A DNA stretch of 12,257 nucleotides from UMGS1002 sp964463325 (GTDB lineage Bacteria; Bacillota; Clostridia; Oscillospirales; CAG-272), in the NCBI GenBank assembly GCA_964463325.1, contig CAYXBY010000045.1, positions 1 through 12,257 on the forward strand. The letters run 5' to 3'. Below, piece after piece: positions 1 through 5,968 of this stretch. Made by a program: the position numbers and the translations under genes. The notes under the pieces are model-generated. The model worked only from the letters and a program-made list of their open reading frames with translations, was not told where the DNA came from and did not search any database. Each line of letters opens with the position of its first letter. Position 1 is the first letter of the stretch.

Positions 1-543
1 AAGATGGGCAAGACTGCCGGCAACGCTGTATGGCTCGACGCCAGCAAGACCAGCCCCTACGATTTCTATCAGTACTGGCGTAATGTTGACGATGCCGATG
101 TGCTCAAGTGCATCCGCATGCTGACCTTCCTGCCGATCGAGGAGATCGAAGCCATGAAGGACTGGGAGGGCGCACAGCTCAACCACGCCAAGGAGATACT
201 CGCATATGAGCTGACCAGCATGGTTCATGGTGAGGAGGAGGCCAAGCGCGCTCAAGCAGGCGCACGCGCCCTGTTTGGCGCAGGTGCTACGGCCGATCTG
301 CCCACCGTCGAGCTGTCCGACGATGATCTCACCGACGGCGCCATCGACATTCTTTCCATCCTCGTAAAGGCCAAGCTGGTTCCCTCCCGCTCCGAGGCTC
401 GTCGCGCCGTTGAGCAGGGTGGCGTCAGCGCTGGCGACGAGCGCGTGACCGACACACATAAGTGCTACACCAAGGCCGGGCTGGCCGACGGCATCGTTTT
501 CCGCCGCGGCAAAAAGAGCTTTATGAAGGTCATTGCAAAATAA
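1..543 (+). CDS. tyrS: Tyrosyl-tRNA synthetase, C-terminal part (5' end outside window)
   Basis: This is the 3' portion of a class I tyrosyl-tRNA synthetase, which charges tRNA-Tyr with tyrosine in the cytoplasm. The open frame runs in from the left edge, and residues 1-5 read KMGKT, the KMSKS-type ATP-binding loop in its bacterial TyrRS form. The conserved stretch with AVWLD and SPYDFYQYWRN follows. After a variable linker, residues from about 112 onward form an S4-like RNA-binding domain (SRSEARRAVEQGGV), the usual C-terminal tRNA-binding module. The first ATG in view, at position 4, lies inside the KMSKS loop and is not the start. The gene ends with TAA and is followed by a strong terminator, so it is probably the last gene of its transcript. 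Any T-box leader would lie upstream of the window. Confidence 0.96.
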   Translation, partial: KMGKTAGNAVWLDASKTSPYDFYQYWRNVDDADVLKCIRMLTFLPIEEIEAMKDWEGAQLNHAKEILAYELTSMVHGEEEAKRAQAGARALFGAGATADLPTVELSDDDLTDGAIDILSILVKAKLVPSRSEARRAVEQGGVSAGDERVTDTHKCYTKAGLADGIVFRRGKKSFMKVIAK

Positions 544-599
544 ATCCGCGAGTCGGCCGTGCCAAGCCAAAAGCGCATCGCCGACCGCAGATATTCGAC

Positions 600-638
600 C
601 TGCACACTGTTGACTATGTCCGCAGTGTGCAGTTTTTT
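600..638 (+). terminator. Rho-independent terminator of tyrS
   Basis: A perfect 10-bp stem, CTGCACACTG (600-609) with CAGTGTGCAG (623-632), encloses a 13-nt loop and is followed at once by six T residues (633-638). It lies 57 nt after the tyrS stop codon and points in the same direction. Confidence 0.92.
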
Positions 639-701
639 GGCCTTTTCGAGCGCAAATTACACCAATTCTCGCGTTTCGGGAGTGATTCCCACCCTTCGGG
701 G

Positions 702-730
702 TTGCATTTTTTCTCTTGGAATGATAGAAT
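702..730 (+). promoter_or_regulatory. Sigma-A-type promoter of the membrane XRE regulator
   Basis: The -35 element TTGCAT (702-707) is separated by 17 nt from the -10 element TAGAAT (725-730), with an extended -10 TG at 722-723. It lies between the tyrS terminator and the regulator gene, so transcription should start near 737. A small CUUCGG-type tetraloop hairpin (691-702) abuts the -35 element and has no assigned role. Confidence 0.75.
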
Positions 731-737
731 TATGGCA

Positions 738-763
738 CAGCCCCACGGTGCACAGTGGGACTG
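738..763. promoter_or_regulatory. 26-bp imperfect palindrome, candidate operator
   Basis: The core at 742-759 pairs CCCAC with GTGGG around a central GTGCAC, with one symmetric mismatch. Flanking CAG (738-740) and CTG (761-763) extend the symmetry. It begins at the predicted transcription start and ends upstream of the ribosome-binding site, a position suited to repression. The encoded HTH protein is the obvious candidate ligand (autoregulation), but that is inference. It could also form a 5'-UTR hairpin. Confidence 0.5.
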
Positions 764-788
764 CCACATATCACGGAGGATTTTTTCA

Positions 789-2135
789 ATGGAAAAGAAA
801 ACAATAGGCAGGTTCATCGCCGCGCTGCGCCGTGCACATGGCATGACGCAAAAGGAGCTGGGTGAGAGCCTGTTCGTATCAGACAAGACCGTCAGCCGCT
901 GGGAATGCGACGAATGCACGCCCGAGCTCTCGCTGATCCCCGCCATTGCCGAAATATTCGGCGTTACTGCCGACGAACTGCTGCGCGGTGAGCGCAACAG
1001 TCCCGCGCTTGAGTCCAACGCCGAGGCCGCCGACCGCCGCCGCGTTAAGAGCGACAAGCAATTTCGCCTGCTGCTCGACAAACAGTGGCGGCGCCACAGC
1101 AGCCTGACGCTGATCTCGCTCGGCATTACCATTCTCGGCATAATAGCCGCACTGATCATCGACCTCGGCTTCTCCCGCGGGTTGATAGCCTTCTGCGTCG
1201 CCACCGCCCTGTTTACGGCAAGCGAGCTGTGCCAAATATGCTTTACTATCAGCGCCCGCATACTGCCCGACGAGGGCGACGACAGCCACACAGAGCAGAT
1301 AGCTGAATTCAATGGGCGAACAGTACAGCGCACCGTCACGGTGTCATTTGTCAACGCATCCGCGTTTGCCTTTATGCTGCCGCTCGTCCTGCTGATAGAC
1401 GGACGCAATTACGGCCTCATGTTCTCTTCCCTCATGCTATACGGCCTCATCTTTGCACTGGTGGCGCTGGTGCTGCTCTACATTGTGTACGTCCTCGCCG
1501 TGCGCCGGACGCTTGAGCGCCGCGCCCTCATAGTGCTGACCGACAGTCAGCGCAAGACCGCCGGCCACGACCGCGCTCTGCTTCTCCGCATGATAGCCAT
1601 CTCCGCCGCGATAGCGCTGGTGATCGGCATCGGCATATTTGTCCTCAACTGTCTCGGATACGACCGCTTTGCCACCCAGCTCACCTTCAACAGTCCCGAG
1701 GAGTTTAAGACGTACGTCGAGCACGATTATGACGCATGGCTGGAATCCGTGCTGCAGGACGACTACCGCGAGACCTACCATTATGATAGCAACGGCAATG
1801 CTGTGGCCATACTCCCATCACCGAGCCACACGCCCGACGACGAGTCCGAGAATTATCCTCAAAGGGAGACCGCGCAGATCGTCGGCGCCAACGGCACAGT
1901 GCTCTGTGAATATTACTACAATCCCGAGCTATATTACCGCATAAGCTTCACCGAGGACGCCGTCGACAAAATGCCGGTAACAGTAATAACGCGCGAGGCT
2001 TATTATAACTCCTGCAACATTCACAACGCGATCGCGACCTTACTTTATGCCGCCATCGTGCTCGAGCTGGCCGTCGCGGCGGTGATATACATCATAGGCA
2101 CGGTCAGCTACAGACGCTCCAGGGAGAAGAGATAG
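789..2135 (+). CDS. Membrane-anchored XRE-family transcriptional regulator
   Basis: The protein is predicted at 448 residues. Residues 5-67 form a Cro/C1-type helix-turn-helix: the start is IGRFIAALRRAHGMTQKELG and the recognition region is VSDKTVSRWE. A basic linker (82-103) leads to hydrophobic segments at about 105-127, 130-153, 183-203, 208-238, 265-288 and 412-438. By the positive-inside rule the HTH and the RRSREKR tail are cytoplasmic, and the loop at 289-411, rich in Tyr, Asp and Glu, is extracytoplasmic. The protein could therefore be a one-component membrane sensor-regulator; its ligand is unknown. The start at 789 is chosen because GGAGGA (775-780) lies 8 nt upstream and the HTH fold begins there. 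The longer in-frame extension back to 462 overlaps tyrS and the terminator and is not credible. The gene is monocistronic, bounded by terminators on both sides. Confidence 0.9.
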   Translation: MEKKTIGRFIAALRRAHGMTQKELGESLFVSDKTVSRWECDECTPELSLIPAIAEIFGVTADELLRGERNSPALESNAEAADRRRVKSDKQFRLLLDKQWRRHSSLTLISLGITILGIIAALIIDLGFSRGLIAFCVATALFTASELCQICFTISARILPDEGDDSHTEQIAEFNGRTVQRTVTVSFVNASAFAFMLPLVLLIDGRNYGLMFSSLMLYGLIFALVALVLLYIVYVLAVRRTLERRALIVLTDSQRKTAGHDRALLLRMIAISAAIALVIGIGIFVLNCLGYDRFATQLTFNSPEEFKTYVEHDYDAWLESVLQDDYRETYHYDSNGNAVAILPSPSHTPDDESENYPQRETAQIVGANGTVLCEYYYNPELYYRISFTEDAVDKMPVTVITREAYYNSCNIHNAIATLLYAAIVLELAVAAVIYIIGTVSYRRSREKR

Positions 2136-2162
2136 CGCTCCAATTATCAAATCAATTATTAT

Positions 2163-2206
2163 AAAAATTAGCCCTGTCGGCATTGCCTACAGGGCTTGTG
2201 TATTTT
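2163..2206. terminator. Bidirectional terminator between convergent genes
   Basis: GCCCTGT (2171-2177) pairs with ACAGGGC (2189-2195), with an inner GGC/GCC stem. On the minus strand the hairpin is followed by TAATTTTTAT, and on the plus strand by a weaker T-rich run. It serves yigZ from the right and the XRE regulator from the left. Confidence 0.8.
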
Positions 2207-2825
2207 AATTCTTGTCATATCGTTCGCCAAGCAGCACAGGACGGCGTCCGGCACACAGCTCACCAAGGCGGGCCGCAAGCGCGTCGGCCGCGCTATGGTG
2301 AACGGCAAAGCGCACGCTGACAGCCTCGGCGTAGTCGACGCCGTCTATGTGGGCCCCCGCGCGCGTCAGCTCAAACGAAACACGCTGGTAATCCGAATAC
2401 GAGCAGTCCAGCTGCATCTCGATAAAGCGATCATAGCTGACGACGCCCGCCGCAGATATAGCTGCCACCGCCGATTTTGTGTAGGCGCGCAGCAGACCGC
2501 CAGTACCCAGCAAAATGCCGCCGAAATAGCGCGTCACCACGACGCAGGCGTCCTCAATACCGGCCTTGCGTATGCAATCCAGAACCGGCAGTCCGGCGCT
2601 GCCCTGCGGCTCGCCATCGTCAGAATATTTGACGGCTCCGCCCTTCAAGGCATAAGCATAGACATGATGCCGCGCATCGTGATACTCGGCCCGCACACGT
2701 TTGACATGCGCCATAGCGGCGTCCTCGGTCTCGGCATGCACCGCCTGACCGATGAAAAGCGACCGTTTTTCCTCATATTCACCGCGGCCGTAGTCGCCAA
2801 CAGTGGTATATATCTCAGTCGCCAT
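2205..2825 (-). CDS. yigZ: YigZ/IMPACT-family protein (UPF0029)
   Basis: This 206-residue protein matches the bacterial YigZ/IMPACT family in length and motifs. It has ARHHVYAY (51-58), YSDDGEPQGSAG (67-78) and the glycine-rich VTRYFGG...LGTGGLLRAY segment (97-115). These mark the N-terminal UPF0029 domain, and a smaller ferredoxin-like C-terminal domain follows. The family is cytosolic. The eukaryotic IMPACT protein regulates the GCN2 kinase, and bacterial members have been linked to ribosome or RNA functions, but no biochemical role is firmly set. The start ATG lies two bases after the hflX stop codon, so the two genes almost certainly share a transcript and may be translationally coupled. 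The pairing with a ribosome-splitting GTPase is compatible with a translation-related role, which is inference. Confidence 0.93.
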   Translation of the reverse strand: MATEIYTTVGDYGRGEYEEKRSLFIGQAVHAETEDAAMAHVKRVRAEYHDARHHVYAYALKGGAVKYSDDGEPQGSAGLPVLDCIRKAGIEDACVVVTRYFGGILLGTGGLLRAYTKSAVAAISAAGVVSYDRFIEMQLDCSYSDYQRVSFELTRAGAHIDGVDYAEAVSVRFAVHHSAADALAARLGELCAGRRPVLLGERYDKN

Positions 2826-2827
2826 GC

Positions 2828-4024
2828 TCAGACCTCGTATTCGCGCAGTCGGCCGCGTATACGCTCGTCGACTACTGCCGTCACACGGCAGCCGTCGCCC
2901 ACATACTCACAGCTCTCCACCGTTGCTTCGCTGTATAGTCGGCTGACCAGCCCCTGCGCTGCGTGCGGGAACAGGTACTCGACCCGTCGCTTACCTGCCT
3001 GAACCAGCTGCTCAAGCCGATCGATAAAGATATCGACCCCCTGCCCTGTCGCAGCGGATATCCACACTGCCGACTCGGAGCTCTGTCCCGTCCGCAGCAC
3101 CTCAGTCGCGCCGCGGTCGCACTTATTAAAGACGTACAATGTCGGCTTATCGGCAGCGCCAAGGTCGCTAAGCAGCTGCTCGGTGACGCTCAGCTGCTCG
3201 CGGCACTCGGGATCCGAAGCGTCTATTATTATAAGGAGAATATCGGCACAAACAGCCTCGTCAAGCGTCGATTTGAAGGCCTCCACCAGGTGATGCGGCA
3301 GCTTGCGAATAAAGCCGACGGTGTCTGTCAGTAGTATATCCTCGCCACATGGTAGCGTGTATCGACGGGTAGTCGGGTCGAGCGTGGCAAAAAGCTTGTC
3401 CTCTGCGAGAATACCAGCATCGGTCAGGCGATTGAGCAGCGTCGATTTACCAGCATTGGTGTAGCCGACGATGGCCACCTTTTTGATGCCGCTACGCTCA
3501 CGCGAGGTACGCATGGTGCGGCGGTTTTTCTCCAACCGCTCAAGCTCCTCCTCAAGCGCATCGATGCGACGCTTCATGTGCCGTCGGTCAGACTCCAGCT
3601 TGCTCTCGCCGGGGCCGCGCGTGCCTATTCCGCCACCAAGGCGCGACATATCCTTGCCGTGCCCCACCAGTCGCGGGGCCGAATACTTCAGCTGCGCCAG
3701 CTCGACTTGGAGCTTCCCCTCGCCTGTTGTAGCATGCAGCGCAAAAATATCAAGTATCAGCATCGAGCGGTCGATGACGCGAACACCGTCACCAAGGCCA
3801 TCCTCAATATTGCGTATCTGCGACGGCGACAGCTCGCAGTCAAACACCACCAGCTCCGCCTCCTGCGCGCGGCAGAGCTCGCTCAGCTCTGCCAGCTTGC
3901 CGCGACCGATATATGTCGCCGGCTCGGGATTTTCTCTTATTTGCAGCATTTTGGCGGTGCTGCGACCGCCGGCGGTGTCAAGCAGCCGCTCAAGCTCGCA
4001 CAGCGAGCGCGACCAACACCGCAT
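2828..4024 (-). CDS. hflX: Ribosome-associated GTPase HflX (5' end uncertain)
   Basis: HflX binds the 50S subunit and splits stalled or hibernating 70S ribosomes using GTP. The 398 residues visible in this frame contain the HflX N-terminal domain (ATYIGRGKL at 36-44, FDCELSPSQIRN at 61-72, IDRSMLILDIFA at 84-95). The glycine-rich RLGGGIGTRGPGESKLE linker (128-144) and a coiled coil come next. The G domain shows G1 GYTNAGKST (187-195), G3 DTVGF (234-238), G4 NKCD (300-303) and G5 SA (323-324). The extreme N terminus is odd. The ATG at 4024 has no well-spaced ribosome-binding site, and the typical opening beta-strand is instead found in another frame, starting at 4031 or 4046. A small indel or a sequence error near 3995-4015 would explain this. 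All GTPase motifs are intact. Confidence 0.9.
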   Translation of the reverse strand: MRCWSRSLCELERLLDTAGGRSTAKMLQIRENPEPATYIGRGKLAELSELCRAQEAELVVFDCELSPSQIRNIEDGLGDGVRVIDRSMLILDIFALHATTGEGKLQVELAQLKYSAPRLVGHGKDMSRLGGGIGTRGPGESKLESDRRHMKRRIDALEEELERLEKNRRTMRTSRERSGIKKVAIVGYTNAGKSTLLNRLTDAGILAEDKLFATLDPTTRRYTLPCGEDILLTDTVGFIRKLPHHLVEAFKSTLDEAVCADILLIIIDASDPECREQLSVTEQLLSDLGAADKPTLYVFNKCDRGATEVLRTGQSSESAVWISAATGQGVDIFIDRLEQLVQAGKRRVEYLFPHAAQGLVSRLYSEATVESCEYVGDGCRVTAVVDERIRGRLREYEV

Positions 4025-4046
4025 TTGTCATTTCAATACCTTCCAC
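3990..4046 (-). other. Displaced hflX start region in a different frame
   Basis: On the minus strand a GTG at 4046 (7 nt after GAGGTG) and an ATG at 4031 (7 nt after GGAAGG) open one frame that reads MTNAVLVALAVRA from the ATG and stops at TGA 3992-3990. That peptide resembles the usual HflX opening strand (xxALLVGV). The rest of hflX, beginning around RSLCELERLLDTAGG, is in the frame of the ATG at 4024. The junction contains a perfect GCTCGC-TGT-GCGAGC hairpin, a plausible spot for a deletion or a sequencing error. Start 4031 or 4046 is therefore a better translation start, with a frameshift required downstream. Confidence 0.55.
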
Positions 4047-4048
4047 AG

Positions 4049-4167
4049 GTTATCACCTCACTGATCGATCAACAGTCTATTAAATATCAGCATATTTATG
4101 CATATGTGACCTGATCGCTGATGGCTTCAGGCACGCATCTCTTTACTGTTCATCGTTATCACCTCAC
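4049..4167 (-). repeat. Duplicated 13-bp ribosome-binding element in the hflX leader
   Basis: GTGAGGTGATAAC occurs twice on the minus strand, at 4167-4155 and 4061-4049, about 106 bp apart. The GTGAGGTG core also forms the rpmE ribosome-binding site (4460-4453). The downstream copy precedes the hflX start region, and the upstream copy precedes an eight-residue reading frame. Between them lies a perfect 12-bp inverted repeat, GCATATTTATGC (4090-4101). I see no convincing -35/-10 pair for hflX in this gap of about 130 nt. Confidence 0.5.
4127..4153 (-). CDS. Possible eight-residue leader ORF upstream of hflX
   Basis: On the minus strand an ATG at 4153 sits 6 nt after GAGGTG and reads MNSKEMRA, then TGA. 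The ribosome-binding site is good, but the frame is so short that chance is likely. If it is translated it would be a leader peptide rather than a functional protein. It lies 81 nt upstream of the GTG at 4046. Confidence 0.2.
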   Translation of the reverse strand: MNSKEMRA

Positions 4168-4174
4168 ATGGAAT

Positions 4175-4231
4175 AAAAAGCGGCAAGTAATGCGCCATAA
4201 AGCATGGCGACATTGCTTGCCCGCATTTTTT
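4175..4231 (-). terminator. rpmE: Terminator of rpmE
   Basis: A long near-perfect hairpin pairs 4180-4198 with 4204-4224 around a 5-nt loop (inner stem CGCCAT/ATGGCG, then TAATG with CATTG-type pairing, and GCGG at the base). The minus strand continues with TTTTTATT. The plus strand also shows six T residues (4226-4231), so it could work in both directions. It begins just after the rpmE stop codon. Confidence 0.88.
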
Positions 4232-4236
4232 CGGTT

Positions 4237-4446
4237 TTATTTCCCGCTGGTCTCGAGTCTTCTCTTGAATTTATCGACACGTCCGCCGGAATCCACGAAT
4301 TTCTGCTTACCAGTGAAGAAGGGATGGCACTTGGAGCAGATATCAACTCTGATTTCTCCGCCCTTGGTGGATCTGGTCTTCACGGTTTCGCCGCAAGCAC
4401 ATCTGATCACGGTCTCTTCGTACTGGGGATGGATACCTTCCTTCAT
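4237..4446 (-). CDS. rpmE: 50S ribosomal protein L31 (zinc-binding type)
   Basis: This 69-residue protein is a component of the large ribosomal subunit. It starts with MKEGIHPQY and carries the CHPFFTGKQKFVDSGGRVDKF-type signature of bacterial L31. Cysteines at 16, 18, 37 and 40 make this the C+ form, which binds zinc, rather than the cysteine-free paralogue used in zinc starvation. I chose the ATG at 4446 because AGGTG lies 6 nt upstream and the conserved family sequence begins there. A GTG three codons earlier overlaps the ribosome-binding site. The gene has its own promoter and terminator, so it is probably transcribed alone, although readthrough from the DUF1015 gene is possible because no terminator lies between them. 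Confidence 0.97.
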   Translation of the reverse strand: MKEGIHPQYEETVIRCACGETVKTRSTKGGEIRVDICSKCHPFFTGKQKFVDSGGRVDKFKRRLETSGK

Positions 4447-4497
4447 CTTTAACACCTCACTTTACGGTAGAATGAATATATCACACATTACCGGGTT

Positions 4498-4526
4498 ATT
4501 ATATCATACTTTTCTGCTTTTTGCAA
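4498..4526 (-). promoter_or_regulatory. Promoter of rpmE
   Basis: On the minus strand TTGCAA (4526-4521), a 17-nt spacer and TATAAT (4503-4498) with an extended TGA just before it form a near-consensus sigma-A promoter. Transcription should start near 4491, leaving a leader of about 45 nt. A short inverted repeat, CGGTA/TACCG (4465-4469 and 4489-4493), spans that leader and could be an operator or a weak hairpin. Confidence 0.85.
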
Positions 4527-4552
4527 TAGCTTTTTGAAATTTTTTTAGATAA

Positions 4553-5779
4553 TCACTCAACAATTCTTCTCGCTTCGACGTAATAACGCTTATCCTGAGC
4601 GTGTCCCATCGAAAAAGTCTTGCGCGGAAGCGCGCCGTCAAGCTCCACTGCACGGAAAAGCTCGGATTTTTCCATACCTTCAAACAGCAGTCCGACGCAG
4701 TCGCCGACAGCCAGCGCGCGCACATTTTCGGCGCCGTGTATATAGTCTACCTCACATTCGTTGTGCCGCCGCACAAAATCGTCAAGGAAGCTCTGCACCG
4801 TGCCGACCGTCAGGCTGGAAACGGGATGCTCGCACACCAGCGTGCCACGCATGTCGCCGCAGCAATATTCAATGCACTGCGGCGGCTCTCCCCCGCTCTG
4901 CGTCCGCAGATATTCGCCAAGCTCAGCCACAACCATCCTCGGCGCCACGCCGGTGATAGTCCTGTAGATAGGCTCAAAATCCAGCGCGTCATCGTGAATA
5001 TTTACGAGCTCCGCCAGCGCATACCGCGCCGGGTGCGCGGACGCTGCGTCGGCACCTATTCGCCGTTTGAGCTCCTCATACACCGTTTTGGCCGTTGCCA
5101 GCGAATGGTTGCCGTCACCAACAGCTATCGTCATGCCGCCCGCACTGTCGCAGGCAGCAATTGCTCGCGTCAGCTGCTCTGCACGCTCGCCCTCGACGAA
5201 CCAGCCTCGCACATGTCCGCCCTCAGCCATGAGATCAAAGTCATAGGCCCGGCGCAGCTGATCGTGCTCGACTCCCAGCGGCTCGATCACATGCCGGGCA
5301 GCGTCGTCAAGCAGCAGCATGATATGCGGAAGCTCGATCTGCGCTGCCTCACGTATGCGGACACGCGGCGGTATGCGCTCGGGAACCGTCCCCTCGGTCG
5401 CACGCACCGGCGTGGTAGCACCGCGATGCCAGTCATAGCACTCGAGGTCGACCGCCCCAACAATACCATGCCGCACGCGGCCGTCTGCCTGCGTCCTTTC
5501 GACATAAATGTATACCTGCTTGTGCTCGTGCAGCAGCTCTCGGCAATATTTCTCCATATGCTGTGATATCTGCGGCAGCAGCTCGTCCTGGCGCGACAGA
5601 TATGCCTCGGGCAGTATCAAATCCAGCGTTGACGGCGCATCGCCGATATAGCTTCTCGCGGCCTCCCAGTATTCGGGCTGGCTGGTGAACTGGTCACAGG
5701 CGACGACCGCCCAGCGAGTCCCATCAATATTTGTAAAATCCGGCAACAGTATGTCCGCCGGGACAAAGCATGACTTCAT
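4553..5779 (-). CDS. DUF1015 family protein of unknown function
   Basis: The protein is predicted at 408 residues and belongs to the DUF1015 family (sometimes annotated SerC-like or 'DUF1015 domain-containing'). It opens with the typical MKSCFVPADILLPDF. The RATEGTVPERIPPRVRIRE block followed by ELPHIMLL covers about 127-156, and the hallmark GDGNHSLATAK lies at 221-231. It is probably cytosolic, since no signal peptide or membrane segment is seen. No reaction is established for the family, although the conserved His and Asp in the GDGNHS motif suggest an enzyme. The ATG at 5779 is chosen because AAGGA lies 7 nt upstream and the promoter at 5848-5876 sits behind it. A longer frame beginning with TTG at 5866 would start inside that promoter. 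It is divergent from the ABC transporter, and no terminator separates it from rpmE. Confidence 0.92.
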   Translation of the reverse strand: MKSCFVPADILLPDFTNIDGTRWAVVACDQFTSQPEYWEAARSYIGDAPSTLDLILPEAYLSRQDELLPQISQHMEKYCRELLHEHKQVYIYVERTQADGRVRHGIVGAVDLECYDWHRGATTPVRATEGTVPERIPPRVRIREAAQIELPHIMLLLDDAARHVIEPLGVEHDQLRRAYDFDLMAEGGHVRGWFVEGERAEQLTRAIAACDSAGGMTIAVGDGNHSLATAKTVYEELKRRIGADAASAHPARYALAELVNIHDDALDFEPIYRTITGVAPRMVVAELGEYLRTQSGGEPPQCIEYCCGDMRGTLVCEHPVSSLTVGTVQSFLDDFVRRHNECEVDYIHGAENVRALAVGDCVGLLFEGMEKSELFRAVELDGALPRKTFSMGHAQDKRYYVEARRIVE

Positions 5780-5847
5780 ATAATAATCCTTTCCGTCGGG
5801 CGTCAGCAGACGGTTCGCCCCGACTGTGGCAGCTTTCTTTGCTACTA

Positions 5848-5876
5848 ATTTTACACCATCGCGCAAAAAAAATCAA
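5848..5876 (-). promoter_or_regulatory. Promoter of the DUF1015 gene
   Basis: On the minus strand TTGATT (5876-5871), a 17-nt spacer and TAAAAT (5853-5848) form a good sigma-A match. Transcription would start near 5841, about 60 nt before the ATG at 5779. Its -35 is only about 28 bp from the -35 of the divergent ABC promoter. Confidence 0.7.
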
Positions 5877-5903
5877 TATATTTTGATCTTTTTTTGAAAA
5901 ATG

Positions 5904-5917
5904 GTTGCAAATGCAAC
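5904..5917. promoter_or_regulatory. MarR-like palindromic operator over the ABC promoter -35
   Basis: GTTGCA-AA-TGCAAC is a perfect 6+6 inverted repeat with a 2-bp centre, with one further symmetric T/A pair at 5902/5919. It covers the -35 hexamer of the ABC promoter. TTGC/GCAA-type palindromes are characteristic of MarR-family sites that control drug or peptide exporters in Firmicutes. No MarR gene lies in this window, so the regulator is unidentified. Confidence 0.6.
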
Positions 5918-5933
5918 TAATTTGTGATATAAT
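5905..5933 (+). promoter_or_regulatory. Promoter of the ABC exporter gene
   Basis: TTGCAA (5905-5910), a 17-nt spacer and a perfect TATAAT (5928-5933) with an extended TG (5925-5926). Transcription should start near 5940, about 29 nt before the start codon. Confidence 0.88.
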
Positions 5934-5968
5934 CATATCTGTACTAATAAAGCAAGGATGTGATCACT

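Noticed and set aside
462..788. In-frame N-terminal extension of the membrane XRE regulator
   Set aside because: It overlaps tyrS in another frame, runs through the tyrS terminator and the regulator's own promoter, and lacks a ribosome-binding site. The ATG at 789 has GGAGGA at 8 nt.
614..1408. 264-residue minus-strand open frame over the regulator
   Set aside because: It is a Ser/Arg-rich shadow of the real gene, with no family motifs, and it crosses the tyrS terminator.
2196..3002. 268-residue plus-strand open frame across yigZ and the hflX end
   Set aside because: It is antisense to two clearly recognisable genes and has no ribosome-binding site or conserved motif.
3471..4114. Two long plus-strand open frames antisense to hflX
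   Set aside because: They are low-complexity Ser/Arg or Gln/Ala-rich shadows caused by codon bias of hflX.
4601..5566. 321-residue plus-strand open frame antisense to the DUF1015 gene
   Set aside because: No motif, promoter or ribosome-binding site supports it, and the opposite strand carries a clear family match.
5780..5866. TTG-started N-terminal extension of the DUF1015 protein
   Set aside because: The TTG lies inside the promoter spacer, and the extension is not like the family. The ATG at 5779 has AAGGA in place.
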